Shown: positions 1 to 8,495, numbered from the stretch's first letter. The stretch is DNA of 10,749 nt from JBFEYJ01 sp041546305 (GCA_041546305.1 JBFEWO010000094.1:1-10749), one strand, 5' to 3'. The notes: generated by a model from the sequence alone, not told the origin. Numbers and translations are program-made.

Positions 1-1359
1 CAGTAGCATCACGATCAGGGAATGCGCCATATTTTTCCACCACAAAAGTTCAAAAACCTTTATCGAAAGACGACGACGAAGCGCCAGCAACTGCATCAGG
101 ACAAGTACGCCGTGAATCACCACCAGCGAGACCATCAGCGCCAACAGGCCGAATCGGGTCACGCTCCAGTACCCCGCCAGGACAAACATCCCTACCGCAA
201 CGATATTGAGTCGTAGGATAAACGCCGTATCGCGGGCGGCATTATAAGTGGCAGTCAGGATGCTGGCGATCCCTTGCAGCGGCAATGCCAACAACCCCAG
301 CGCCATCAACTGGCCAATCAACATCACCTCATCCGGCTTCATTGCACCACGGTCAAACACCAGACGGGCAAAATCCCCGGCAAACCAGACCAATGGCAAC
401 ATCATCGCCACAGTAATCAGCAGCACCACCTGCAGCCCGGTGGCCACCATCTCGCCACACCCACCCTCCTTGCGTGCAAAACACTGGGAGAGCAAGGGGA
501 AGATCCCGACAGAAAGCACCATCACACCGATACTCAGGGGAAACTCCACCAGCTTCATCGCGTAGCTGAAAAGGCTCATGCCCCCTTCCCCCTGCAGCGA
601 GGCCATGGCTCGCGCTGCCACTGGCAACAGCAACAAAAGACCGCCTGCCGACATGGCATGCAGGTAACGACGGATCAGATCCCGTTCGATCAGTCGCCAG
701 CGACGGCAACGCCAGCTTAACCGCTGGCGAGGTACCACTAGCAATTGAATACCCCACCGTATCAGACCACCGGCAATAATAAACAGGGCCAGACTCTGCA
801 GGGAGCCGTCAGTGGCCAGAGAATAACCCAGCCCCAGCAGAATCACCGCATTGAACGTAAAGGTACCAAATGCGGCCACGCCAAAACGGCCATTGGCCTG
901 CAGATACGCGGTCGATACCCCCGCCAGAATTGTCAGGGGAATCAACCACAGCACCACATCGAGCAGGGGGACGGCACTGGCCACCTGTTGCGCGCTGAAG
1001 CCCGGTGCCACCAAATGCGTCAGCGGCTCGCTCAGGAACGTCAGCAACAAGGCCACCAGGGCGAAAAACAGGGCAATGGCCAGACTGCTCTGCACGAAAA
1101 GGCAGTACGCGCGTGGACCGGTACCATAACGCTTGAAGGCGGGAATAAGGGCAATTGACACTCCCCCACCAACCAGAATATTCACTAAAAAGTCCGGCAG
1201 GGTGAGCATCAGAATCGCCACATCGGCCTCGCCACCCGCCCCAAAGCGTGTAGCCAGCACAACATCACGGAGGAAACCGGCCAAACGCCCGAGCAACAGC
1301 CCGAACATCAGCCAAAGGCTACTGCTCGCTAGCTTTGACAACCATCCCCGCTCAGTCAA
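1..1359 (-). CDS. MurJ/MviN-family lipid-linked glycan flippase, C-terminus cut by the window edge
   Basis: An open minus-strand frame of 453 codons runs off the left edge; a full MurJ is about 510 residues, so roughly the last 60 are missing. The family mark is near the N-terminus: GRLAGFLRD (24-32), FGAG.EAD (39-46), LPDFLVN (54-60) and IPAFKRY (72-78). Many hydrophobic segments follow, fitting an inner-membrane MATE-like flippase that moves undecaprenyl-linked sugars to the periplasm. Arg25, Arg31 and Asp46 match E. coli MurJ Arg18, Arg24 and Asp39. Arg52 is replaced in LPDFLVN, and the Asp-Arg pair of TM8 reads Met-Lys in SYAMKLVEFP (265-274). The start is taken as TTG at 1359, preceded by GGAG at 7 bases, because an in-frame TGA lies just upstream; ATG at 1308 is the alternative. 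The neighbour galE, same strand, suggests polysaccharide export. Family sure; substrate uncertain. Confidence 0.85.
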   Translation of the reverse strand, partial: MTERGWLSKLASSSLWLMFGLLLGRLAGFLRDVVLATRFGAGGEADVAILMLTLPDFLVNILVGGGVSIALIPAFKRYGTGPRAYCLFVQSSLAIALFFALVALLLTFLSEPLTHLVAPGFSAQQVASAVPLLDVVLWLIPLTILAGVSTAYLQANGRFGVAAFGTFTFNAVILLGLGYSLATDGSLQSLALFIIAGGLIRWGIQLLVVPRQRLSWRCRRWRLIERDLIRRYLHAMSAGGLLLLLPVAARAMASLQGEGGMSLFSYAMKLVEFPLSIGVMVLSVGIFPLLSQCFARKEGGCGEMVATGLQVVLLITVAMMLPLVWFAGDFARLVFDRGAMKPDEVMLIGQLMALGLLALPLQGIASILTATYNAARDTAFILRLNIVAVGMFVLAGYWSVTRFGLLALMVSLVVIHGVLVLMQLLALRRRLSIKVFELLWWKNMAHSLIVMLL

Positions 1360-1381
1360 CCACGGTCTCCGCCATGTTCAT
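1352..1381 (-). other. Nine-codon leader ORF overlapping the flippase start
   Basis: Reading on the minus strand, ATG AAC ATG GCG GAG ACC GTG GTT GAC TGA forms a tiny frame whose end overlaps the proposed TTG start of the flippase by 8 bases. It may be a translational-coupling leader or chance. It also shows that no upstream ATG opens into the flippase frame without a frameshift. Confidence 0.2.
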
Positions 1382-1672
1382 TCACACCACAACCACCTGA
1401 GGAGTCTCAGCCCCCGATAAACTAAATCACAAGCCAAGGGAACCCCCAATGACCAGCAACAGGATAGTTTACACAATAATATCAATCACTTCCTGCAGAA
1501 TTTCACAGAAATGACACAGGACATCCGTATAGGATAAAAAGAGGTTTATCGAAAGTGGGGAATATCAATCAACAAGCAAGGACATGGCAGTAAAGGCCAG
1601 ATATTTTGTGATTCTGACTCCAGAGCTTACCTCGACAACTGTGCGCAGGCCGCTTTTCGCACCCCTAACCGA
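1360..1672. other. Intergenic gap between the flippase gene and galE
   Basis: About 310 bases hold no convincing gene. Two small inverted repeats are visible. GATAAA/TTTATC with a 6-base loop lies at 1533-1550. GTGCG/CGCAC with a 12-base loop lies at 1641-1662. No good -35/-10 pair was found for the flippase gene on the minus strand. Confidence 0.5.
1641..1662 (-). terminator. Possible stem-loop 3' of galE
   Basis: A GTGCG/CGCAC stem with a 12-base loop starts about 11 bases after the galE stop codon on the minus strand. No U-tract follows, so it is at best a weak or Rho-assisted terminator, or an RNA 3'-end stabiliser. Confidence 0.2.
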
Positions 1673-2683
1673 TTATCCTAAAGTAACTCGGTGTTTGCCA
1701 TTGCCAGCCCACGTACCGGATTTCTGCTCCCATGCCCAAGCATGTTCAACAATGCTGTCCAGGTCTGCAAAGCGGGGATTCCAGCCGAGCTCATCCATGG
1801 CAGAGCGACTGTCGGCTACCAACACGGCTGGATCGCCCTCCCTGCGTGCAGCATAGATCACCCTAATTTGCCGGCCTGTCACACGAGCGGCCGAGTCGAT
1901 CACCTGCTTTACAGAGAAACCGTTACCATTTCCGAGGTTGTACTGGGCGCTCTTACCTGTCGCAAGCAGTTTCTCCAGTGCAAGCAAGTGCGCATCACAT
2001 AGATCCATTACATGGATATAATCACGCACGCAGGTACCGTCGGGGGTTGGATAATCACGTCCGAACACAGAAATCGAGTCCCTTCTGCCAGACGCCGCCT
2101 GCAAAATCAGCGGGATCAAATGGGTTTCAGGCATATGTCGTTCACCCAATATGCCCTCTGGATGTGCTCCCGCTGCATTGAAGTAACGAAGACAGACACT
2201 CTTCAGACCATAAGCACCCTCATAGTCCTGAAGTATCTGCTCAACAAAATACTTGCTCCTGCCATAAGGATTGATCGGCTCTGCAGGATGAGCTTCATCA
2301 ATCGGCGTATAGGCCGGTTCGCCGAATATCGCTGCCGTGGAAGAAAAGATAAAGTTTCTGACACCATGCTTAACCATGGCGTTCAGTAGATTCAGTGTAT
2401 TACTGACATTGTTCTCGTAATATTTTGCTGGCTCAACAACCGACTCACCTACCTGAATGAAAGAGGCAAAGTGCATCACCGCATCAAAACCAGCTCCCCC
2501 GAGAATCCGATCCAACGCCACCTTATCTGCCAAATCAGCCTCGACAAACTCGCCTTGGAGGACCGCATCTCGATAACCGTTTGAGAGATTATCCAGTGTC
2601 ACCACCTCATGTCCGGCTTCCGCCAAAAGCGATCCCATATGAGAACCGATATATCCGGCGCCTCCAACAACCAGAACCTTCAT
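1673..2683 (-). CDS. galE: UDP-glucose 4-epimerase
   Basis: A 336-residue short-chain dehydrogenase-type epimerase that interconverts UDP-glucose and UDP-galactose with tightly bound NAD in the cytoplasm, supplying galactosyl donors for surface polysaccharide. The N-terminus has the Rossmann fingerprint GGAGYIG (7-13), then DNLSNG (31-36). FSSTAAIFG (113-121) carries the catalytic Ser/Thr, and Tyr140 with Lys144 (YGRSK) make the YxxxK pair. EPAKYYENN (84-92) and VRDYIHVMDL are standard GalE blocks. Length matches the family (about 338). ATG at 2683 is preferred over GTG at 2689 because AAAGGAG lies just before it at ideal spacing and would overlap the GTG. It sits about 105 bases downstream of acnB on the same strand and may share its transcript or have its own promoter. 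Other nucleotide-sugar epimerases are possible, but the pattern is classical GalE. Confidence 0.95.
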   Translation of the reverse strand: MKVLVVGGAGYIGSHMGSLLAEAGHEVVTLDNLSNGYRDAVLQGEFVEADLADKVALDRILGGAGFDAVMHFASFIQVGESVVEPAKYYENNVSNTLNLLNAMVKHGVRNFIFSSTAAIFGEPAYTPIDEAHPAEPINPYGRSKYFVEQILQDYEGAYGLKSVCLRYFNAAGAHPEGILGERHMPETHLIPLILQAASGRRDSISVFGRDYPTPDGTCVRDYIHVMDLCDAHLLALEKLLATGKSAQYNLGNGNGFSVKQVIDSAARVTGRQIRVIYAARREGDPAVLVADSRSAMDELGWNPRFADLDSIVEHAWAWEQKSGTWAGNGKHRVTLG

Positions 2684-2788
2684 TAACACTCCTTTGATTG
2701 GTGAAGAGGACTAATATCCTAACTGCAACAACTACGAAATCCTAATTCCCCTTGTAAAGGAGGGGCGAGCTTGAATGCCGCATTGGGA

Positions 2789-5353
2789 TCAGGCGGCAAC
2801 CACCGGGATTTTGACCGTGTTGGCCTGCTGCTGATACTCCTCGATCTCATTGAAATTGAGGTAGCGGTAGACCTCTCCGGCCATGGTGTTGAGCAGGGCG
2901 ACCTTTTCCAGGTACTCCTCCCGGGTGGGAATGTGTCCCAGCTGGGCGGTGACGGCGGCGAGCTCGGCAGAGCCGAGGTAGACCTGCGCATCCTTACCGA
3001 GGCGGTTGGGGAAGTTGCGGGTCGAAGTAGAGAATACCATCGCCCCGTCGGCCACCCGAGCCTGGTTGCCCATGCAGAGAGAGCAGCCCGGCACCTCTGT
3101 ACGGGCCCCGGCCCTGCCGAAGACGCTGTAGTAGCCCTCTTCGGTCAGCTGATGCTCATCCATTTTGGTCGGTGGCGCTATCCACAGACGGGTGGGAACA
3201 GCACTGCCCGATGCTTCCAGCACCTTGCCGGCGGCGCGGTAGTGGCCGATGTTGGTCATGCAGGAGCCGATGAAGACCTCGTCGATTTGCTGGCCGGCAA
3301 CTTCGGAGAGTAGCTTCACATCGTCCGGGTCGTTGGGGCAGGCAACGATGGGTTCCATAATGTCGTTGAGATCGATCTCGATCACCGCGGCATAATCCGC
3401 ATCAGTATCTGGTTCCAGCAGCTGCGGATTGGCGATCCACGCCTCCATCGCCTCGATGCGACGCGACAGGGTGCGCTTGTCCTCGTAGCCGTTGGCGATC
3501 ATCCACTTGAGCAGGGTGATGTTGCTCTTGAGGTATTCGATGATCGGCTCTTTGTTCAGGCGTACCGTGCAGGCCGCGGCAGAACGCTCGGCGGAGGCAT
3601 CAGAAAGTTCGAAGGCCTGCTCCACCTTCAGATCCGGCAACCCTTCGATCTCCAGGATACGGCCGGAGAAGATGTTCTTCTTGCCCTGTTTCACCACCGT
3701 GAGGTGGCCCTGCTGGATCGCCGCATAGGGGATGGCATTGACCAGGTCACGCAGGGTCACGCCGGGTTGCATCTCGCCCTTGAAGCGCACCAGCACCGAT
3801 TCAGGCATGTCCAGCGGCATCACACCAAGCGCCGCTGCGAAAGCGACCAGGCCGGAACCGGCCGGGAAACTGATACCGATGGGGAAACGGGTGTGGGAGT
3901 CGCCGCCGGTGCCGACCGTGTCGGGCAACAGCATGCGGTTGAGCCAGGAGTGGATGACCCCATCACCCGGGCGTAAAGAGACCCCTGCTCGGTTTATAAA
4001 GAAACTCGGCAACTCGTGCTGCAGCTTGATATCCACCGGCTTGGGATAGGCGGCGGTGTGACAGAAGGACTGCATTACCAGGTCGGCGGAAAAGCCAAGG
4101 CAGGCCAGTTCCTTGAGCTCGTCGCGAGTCATGGCACCAGTGGTATCCTGGGATCCGACAGTGGCCATGCGCGGCTCGCAGTAGGTACCAGGATAAATGC
4201 CATCGACCCCGCAGGCACGGCCGACCATCTTCTGCGCCAAGGTAAAGCCGCGACCGTTCTCGACCGGTGCTTCGGGACGCTTGAAGATGGTGGAAGGCTC
4301 CAGCCCCATCGCCTCGCGAGTCTTGTCGGTCAAGGAGCGACCGATGATGAGCGGAATGCGGCCACCAGCACGCACCTCATCGAAGATGGTGGAGGGCTTG
4401 AGCTCGAACTCGCTCACCACCTCCCCTGCTTCGTTCACAATCTTGCCCTCATAGGGCTTGATGGTGATCACATCGCCCATGTTGAGTTTGGAGACATCAC
4501 ATTCGATGGGCAGCGCGCCGGAGTCCTCGGCGGTGTTAAAGAATATCGGCGCGATCTTGCCGCCGAGGATCACCCCACCCTGGCGCTTGTTGGGCACGAA
4601 GGGAATATCATCGCCCATGTGCCAGAGCACCGAGTTGATGGCGGATTTGCGCGATGAACCAGTGCCGACCACATCGCCGACAAACGCCAGCGGGTTGCCC
4701 TTCTCCTTCAGCGAGGCGATCTGCTCCATCGCGTCGGGCATCTTGCTGACCAGCATCGCCTTGGCGTGCAGAGGGATATCGGGGCGGCTCCAGGCCTCGG
4801 AGGCGGGAGAGAGATCGTCGGTATTGGTCTCGCCCGGTACCTTGAACACGGTCAGGGTGATCGCCTCGGGCAGCGCATGCTTGTTGGTAAACCAGGTGCC
4901 CTCCGCCCAGGCATCGACCACGTCCTTGGCCCAGTTGTTGGTCTTGGCCTTGTGGATCACATCATGATAGGCATCGAAGATCAGCAGGGTCTTGGACAGC
5001 GCCTTGGCAGCAATAGGCGCCATGTCATCATCATCGAGTAGTTCGATTAGTGGGGCGATGTTGTAACCGCCCAGCATGGTACCGAGCAGCTCGGTCGCCA
5101 GCTTCTGGCTGACAAGCGGCGAGGTAACAGTTTTCTTCGCCACATCGGCCAGGAAGGCGGCCTTGACATAGGCGGCCTCGTCCACGCCGGGAGGCACCCG
5201 GTTGGTCAACAGGTCGAGCAAAAACTCTCCTTCCTGAGGGGCCGGGGACTTGATCAGGTCAATCAGCTGCGCAGTCTGATTCGCGTCCAGCGGTAGCGGC
5301 GGCAGGCCCTCGGCCTCGCGCTCGGCAACATGCTTTCTGTATTCTTCAATCAT
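2789..5353 (-). CDS. acnB: Aconitate hydratase B (bifunctional with 2-methylisocitrate dehydratase)
   Basis: An 854-residue protein, colinear with E. coli AcnB (865 residues). It isomerises citrate to isocitrate in the TCA cycle; the family also dehydrates 2-methylisocitrate. The order is the AcnB one: N-terminal HEAT-like domain (MIEEYRKHVAERE...), then the swivelling domain (VFKVPGETNTDDLSPA, GTGSSRKSA), then the catalytic core (GVIHSWLNRMLLPDTVGTGG, FPAGSGLVAF). The three cysteines that bind the 4Fe-4S cluster are present: Cys698 in SCMTNIGH, and Cys757 and Cys760 in CSLCMG. Each is displaced by 12 from the E. coli positions 710, 769 and 772, which supports an intact active site. ATG at 5353 matches the usual AcnB N-terminus but has no clear Shine-Dalgarno sequence; a TATAAA lies about 20 bases upstream on the coding strand. 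It is divergent from the decayed zwf. Confidence 0.98.
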   Translation of the reverse strand: MIEEYRKHVAEREAEGLPPLPLDANQTAQLIDLIKSPAPQEGEFLLDLLTNRVPPGVDEAAYVKAAFLADVAKKTVTSPLVSQKLATELLGTMLGGYNIAPLIELLDDDDMAPIAAKALSKTLLIFDAYHDVIHKAKTNNWAKDVVDAWAEGTWFTNKHALPEAITLTVFKVPGETNTDDLSPASEAWSRPDIPLHAKAMLVSKMPDAMEQIASLKEKGNPLAFVGDVVGTGSSRKSAINSVLWHMGDDIPFVPNKRQGGVILGGKIAPIFFNTAEDSGALPIECDVSKLNMGDVITIKPYEGKIVNEAGEVVSEFELKPSTIFDEVRAGGRIPLIIGRSLTDKTREAMGLEPSTIFKRPEAPVENGRGFTLAQKMVGRACGVDGIYPGTYCEPRMATVGSQDTTGAMTRDELKELACLGFSADLVMQSFCHTAAYPKPVDIKLQHELPSFFINRAGVSLRPGDGVIHSWLNRMLLPDTVGTGGDSHTRFPIGISFPAGSGLVAFAAALGVMPLDMPESVLVRFKGEMQPGVTLRDLVNAIPYAAIQQGHLTVVKQGKKNIFSGRILEIEGLPDLKVEQAFELSDASAERSAAACTVRLNKEPIIEYLKSNITLLKWMIANGYEDKRTLSRRIEAMEAWIANPQLLEPDTDADYAAVIEIDLNDIMEPIVACPNDPDDVKLLSEVAGQQIDEVFIGSCMTNIGHYRAAGKVLEASGSAVPTRLWIAPPTKMDEHQLTEEGYYSVFGRAGARTEVPGCSLCMGNQARVADGAMVFSTSTRNFPNRLGKDAQVYLGSAELAAVTAQLGHIPTREEYLEKVALLNTMAGEVYRYLNFNEIEEYQQQANTVKIPVVAA

Positions 5354-5596
5354 ATCAAGACGTTATTTTTTATAGGGAAATGGTCGGGAATATCGAGACA
5401 TAATAGCCGATGTTGTGGCTTTGAAACAGGGAATTCAAGGTCGAAGGAGAAAGTTGACGGTGCTGAGTCTCATGGAAATGCATGGCGAGATGCCTACCCA
5501 ATTTGGCGCTTTCACTCTGACAAATCGCGACCGGTACGGTCGCTCCCACATCACATCCAATGGTGTTCAACAACCGATATGTAACTACGCTTCTGA
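5354..5596. other. Divergent gap between acnB and the zwf remnant
   Basis: About 240 bases. On the acnB strand TATAAA (around 5374-5369) is the only promoter-like box, with no good -35. A REP-like palindrome lies at 5525-5549. I searched both strands for the missing N-terminal Zwf motif (GATGDL and RKL) and did not find it here in any frame, so the 5' end of zwf appears to have been lost rather than frameshifted. Confidence 0.6.
5525..5549 (-). repeat. REP-like palindromic repeat, copy 1
   Basis: On the minus strand it reads GTGGGAGCGACC, then GTACC, then GGTCGCGA. The perfect 6-bp stem GCGACC/GGTCGC follows a GTGGGA head and ends in GA, the head-plus-hairpin shape of gammaproteobacterial REP elements. 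It matches copy 2 at 7081-7105 at 20 of 25 positions without gaps. Confidence 0.65.
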
Positions 5597-5611
5597 CATG
5601 CCTGCTGCAGT

Positions 5612-7021
5612 GTGAGCATTACCCATGCTGTCATCCACACAAGCGATTACTCGATTGACGTACTCTCCGAGCACTTTCTCGAAGGGGTGACTCGCGACTC
5701 GACAAATCCTGTTCCCCGGGATCGTTGGCAGGAGTTCGTTGGAAAAATCGAGTACCAGCAAGCGGATATCCTGCAGGATAAAAGCTATGAAACGCTGTGC
5801 AAAGTTCTCAGAAAAAAAGAGAAACAGTGGCAAAGCACTGCTGAAAAGATCTTCTATCTGGCCACGCCTCCCTCGCTATTCAGGCCCATTGCCCAAGCCC
5901 TGGCGAATTCCGGACTGGCCAGTAACAGAGAACATGCCCGCATTGTGGTGGAAAAGCCGATTGGTCATGACTTGGCCTCATTTCAGGAGATCAATCAAGC
6001 CTTGTGCAGTGCGTTCCAGGAGGATCAGGTCTTTCGCATCGATCATTACCTGGGCAAGGAAACGGTGCAGAACATTCTGGCCTTCCGCTTCGCCAATCCG
6101 ATGTTCGAGCCGATCTGGAATCGCCGCTACATCGACCATATCGCGATCACCGTTGCCTAAACACTCGGGGTGGAGAGGCGCGGCGACTATTACGAAAAAG
6201 CAGGAGCGCTGCGCGACATGGTGCAGAACCATCTGCTGCAACTGCTCACCCTGGTGGCGATGGAACCCCCGGTGGTTTATGACGCAAACGACGTGCGCAG
6301 CAAAAAGTGCGATGTGCTCCATGCCCTGCGCCCGATCCCGCAAGATGCCGTCGCTGAGTTGGCTGCACGCGGGCAATATTACGAGGGATGGATCAACGGT
6401 GAACGGGTGAATGCCTATCGCGATGAGGAAGGCGTTGCGCCCCGCTCCAACACAGAAACCTTCGCCGCCCTCAAACTGCATGCGGATAACTGGCGCTGGC
6501 AGGACGTGCCGTTTTATCTGCGCACCGGTAAGCGGATGGCGGACAAGGTGTCGGAAATATCGATTCGCTTTCGCGATGTCCCGCACAAATCCTTTCCCGC
6601 CGTGTTCGGTCTTAATGAACAGCCCGCACGGCTGATCATCCAAATCGCTCCGGAAGAAGGCATTGTATTGAAGTTCATTGCCAAGGAACCGGGACCTAAT
6701 CTGCGATTACGGCCGGTGAACATGCGTTTTTCATACAGCGAGGCCTTCGAAGCCCGCTCGCCAGAGGCTTACGAAACCCTGATCCGCGATGTCATGCTGG
6801 GCGATGCGACTCTGTTCATGCGGGGTGATCAGGTTGAGTCAGCCTGGCGGCTGATCACCCCGGTGCTGGAGGTATGGGACACCAATCCGGCGGTCTATTT
6901 CCCCAACTATGCTGCCGGCTCCTGGGGCCCGGAATCGGCGACGGTGCTCATGGCGAGGGACGGCAATAGCTGGTTTGCACCGACCATCCTGAGAAACTGC
7001 GACAAAAAAATTAGCCTTTAA
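5612..7021 (+). pseudogene. zwf: Glucose-6-phosphate 1-dehydrogenase, N-terminally truncated and interrupted by a stop codon
   Basis: When intact, this enzyme oxidises glucose-6-phosphate to 6-phosphogluconolactone with NADP. The frame can begin at GTG 5612 (open from 5597) and reads through YLATPPSLF, VVEKPIGHD and the substrate site RIDHYLGKE to HIAITVA, where TAA (6158-6160) stops it. In the same frame the protein resumes at once with TLGVERRGDYYEKAG, then DMVQNHLLQLL (catalytic His), SNTETFAALKL, VPFYLRTGKRM and AGSWGPESA, ending at TAA 7021. The family has Glu at the stop site, so one G-to-T change (GAA to TAA) explains it. The conserved Gly of GVEGRG is also Arg. The N-terminal nucleotide-binding segment (GxxGDLxxRK, about 40 residues) is absent. 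Two independent lesions favour a true pseudogene over a sequencing error. It converges with the methylthiotransferase gene and lies between two inverted REP-like copies. Confidence 0.92.
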
Positions 7022-7134
7022 CCGCGAACACACTTTACATCCAAGCTCACACAGCTTATTGCTGGGCACACCATACCATTGTGGGGGCGTACGTCCCGGC
7101 CGCGAAGGATGGTGAGTAACGTTCTGGAGCGCTT
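7022..7134. other. Convergent gap between zwf remnant and methylthiotransferase gene
   Basis: This short gap holds REP-like copy 2. CACCAT and ATGGTG lie on either side of it (about 7068 and 7109), so a larger stem-loop can form. It could act as a two-way transcript end, as REP hairpins between convergent genes often do. No T-rich tail of the classical intrinsic type is seen. Confidence 0.4.
7081..7105 (+). repeat. REP-like palindromic repeat, copy 2
   Basis: The sequence begins GTGGGGGCGTACG and ends CCCGGCCGCGA. It aligns without gaps to the minus-strand copy at 5525-5549, with 20 of 25 identical, including the GTGGG head and CGCGA tail. The inner stem is less perfect. Orientation is opposite to copy 1. 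Confidence 0.55.
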
Positions 7135-8334
7135 TTACTGCTCCGCCAGACTGTCCTCAGTCAACGTCGCCTCGACGATATCCCCCATGCCGCCCCCTTC
7201 CACCCGCATGCGAATGTAGTTGGTGCTAAGACCGGTATCACCCCCACCCTCGACCAGCACCTGGAACCGCTTGCCCATCTGCGCATCGAGAAAGGTCTTT
7301 CGCATCCGACGAGCCAAATCACGAATCTCACCGGCGCGGGCTTTTTTCACTTCCTGGGGGAGCTGACCGGGCAGCGTCGCAGCCGGGGTACCCTCGCGGG
7401 TGGAATAGGGAAATACATGCAACTTGGCAAAACCGACCTGCTCCAGCAATGTCATGGTCTCGCGGTGCTCTTGCTCGCTCTCACCGGGAAAACCGGCAAT
7501 CACATCAGCAGCGATGGCTGTATCAGGGCGGGCCGCCCGCGCTCCTTCGGCAATACGGTAGACCTCCTCGGTACCGTGGCCACGCACCATGCGCTCCAGC
7601 ACACTGTCCGAACCGCTCTGCAGGGAAAGGTGCAGGTAATCGCAGATGCGCTCATCCTGGTAGACGTCGAAAAAGCCAGGCTGGATAAACTGCGGTCCCA
7701 GGGAGGACAGGCGGATGCGCGGTATCTCCGTATGGCGCAGGATCGCCTCCAACAGCTCATGCAAACGTGCCTGCTGCGGGTGATTGGAGTCCTCGCAGCC
7801 CCAGGCGGCCAGATTGATGCCGGTCAGTACCACCTCTCGGATATCATGCTCCAGCGCCTGGTTGATTTGCTTCACGATGCTCTCGACCGGCAGGCTACGA
7901 TGACGACCTCTCGCTACTCGGGTAATACAGAAGGTGCAGAGATTGTCGCAGCCGGTTTGAATGGCCACCGGCAGACGGGTACGGGAGTTGAGAGGCAGCT
8001 GGTGTTCGTCAAACTCGACCCCAAAGTGCTCGAACATGGCCGCTTCGTCTGCGAAAACCAAGGCATTATCCACCTGCTGCTGCCAAACCGCCCGATCCAC
8101 CCTCGGCCCGCACCCCATCACCGCTACCTGTACCGGATGGCGTCCGGCATTGTTGACTGTTTGCCGGGATTTGCGGTCCGCCTCCGCCGTGACCGTGCAG
8201 GTATTGACGAAAACGTGGTCCGCCTCGGCCTCGTCCTCCACCGATTGGTGGCCGGCCGACTGTAACGCCGCCGCCAGGCGGGCCGAATCGAGCCAATTCA
8301 TCTTGCAGCCGAGGGTGCGGATAAAGAATTTCAT
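7135..8334 (-). CDS. mtaB: Radical SAM methylthiotransferase, MtaB-like (tRNA t6A37 to ms2t6A)
   Basis: A 399-residue member of the MiaB/RimO/MtaB family. These enzymes carry two 4Fe-4S clusters and insert a methylthio group with S-adenosylmethionine; MtaB acts on threonylcarbamoyl-A37 of tRNAs. The N-terminal domain supplies Cys10 (TLGCKMN), Cys46 (NTCTVT) and Cys75 (MGCGPR). The radical SAM motif is Cys129, Cys133 and Cys136 (CDNLCTFC). HLSLQSGSDSVLERM, ADVIAGFPGE and FPYSTREGTPA are typical later blocks, and the C-terminus is a short TRAM-like part. GCKxN after the first Cys favours MtaB over MiaB (GCQMN) or RimO (GCPKN). ATG 8334 is chosen because the family begins there; the frame stays open up to 8427, but that stretch holds a TATAAT box and is not family-like. 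The Shine-Dalgarno sequence is weak. Confidence 0.85.
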   Translation of the reverse strand: MKFFIRTLGCKMNWLDSARLAAALQSAGHQSVEDEAEADHVFVNTCTVTAEADRKSRQTVNNAGRHPVQVAVMGCGPRVDRAVWQQQVDNALVFADEAAMFEHFGVEFDEHQLPLNSRTRLPVAIQTGCDNLCTFCITRVARGRHRSLPVESIVKQINQALEHDIREVVLTGINLAAWGCEDSNHPQQARLHELLEAILRHTEIPRIRLSSLGPQFIQPGFFDVYQDERICDYLHLSLQSGSDSVLERMVRGHGTEEVYRIAEGARAARPDTAIAADVIAGFPGESEQEHRETMTLLEQVGFAKLHVFPYSTREGTPAATLPGQLPQEVKKARAGEIRDLARRMRKTFLDAQMGKRFQVLVEGGGDTGLSTNYIRMRVEGGGMGDIVEATLTEDSLAEQ

Positions 8335-8370
8335 GGAGATGGTGTGCCAAATGGAGTTGCAGGGCGCTGG

Positions 8371-8376
8371 ATTATA
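8371..8376 (-). promoter_or_regulatory. Probable -10 box of the methylthiotransferase gene
   Basis: A perfect TATAAT on the minus strand lies about 37 bases before the chosen ATG at 8334. No good -35 stands at 16-18 bases (ATGAAC or TGAACC at best). It supports the short start over the upstream GTG/ATG alternatives in the same frame. Confidence 0.4.
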
Positions 8377-8495
8377 GCCAATTGAGGTCGAGGGTTCATC
8401 CGCAGGATTCGTGGGGATGCAGCACATACCTCAATGCCGAAACAAGTGATGAATCCCTCCCGTCAGGCCAGCTTCCACAGATACGTTATCGCAGC

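Noticed and set aside
353..757. Minus-strand ORF of 134 codons inside the flippase gene
   Set aside because: It is a shifted-frame shadow; the flippase frame on the same strand gives a continuous family match across the region.
2771..4967. Several plus-strand ORFs antisense to acnB, up to 213 codons
   Set aside because: Low-complexity shadow translations of a high-GC gene; the opposite strand is a full-length AcnB with all cluster cysteines.
6158..6160. TAA in zwf as programmed recoding
   Set aside because: TAA is not a selenocysteine or pyrrolysine codon, no slippery site or structure is evident, and the protein also lacks its N-terminus.
5739..6643. Overlapping ORFs on both strands within zwf
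   Set aside because: Shadows of the Zwf frame, which shows clear homology on both sides of the stop codon.
7417..8265. A 282-codon plus-strand ORF antisense to the methylthiotransferase gene
   Set aside because: No family pattern. The minus strand carries a complete radical SAM protein with both cysteine sets.
8335..8427. 31-residue N-terminal extension of the methylthiotransferase
   Set aside because: The family starts at MKFFIRTLGCK. The extension covers a TATAAT box and has no family-like sequence.
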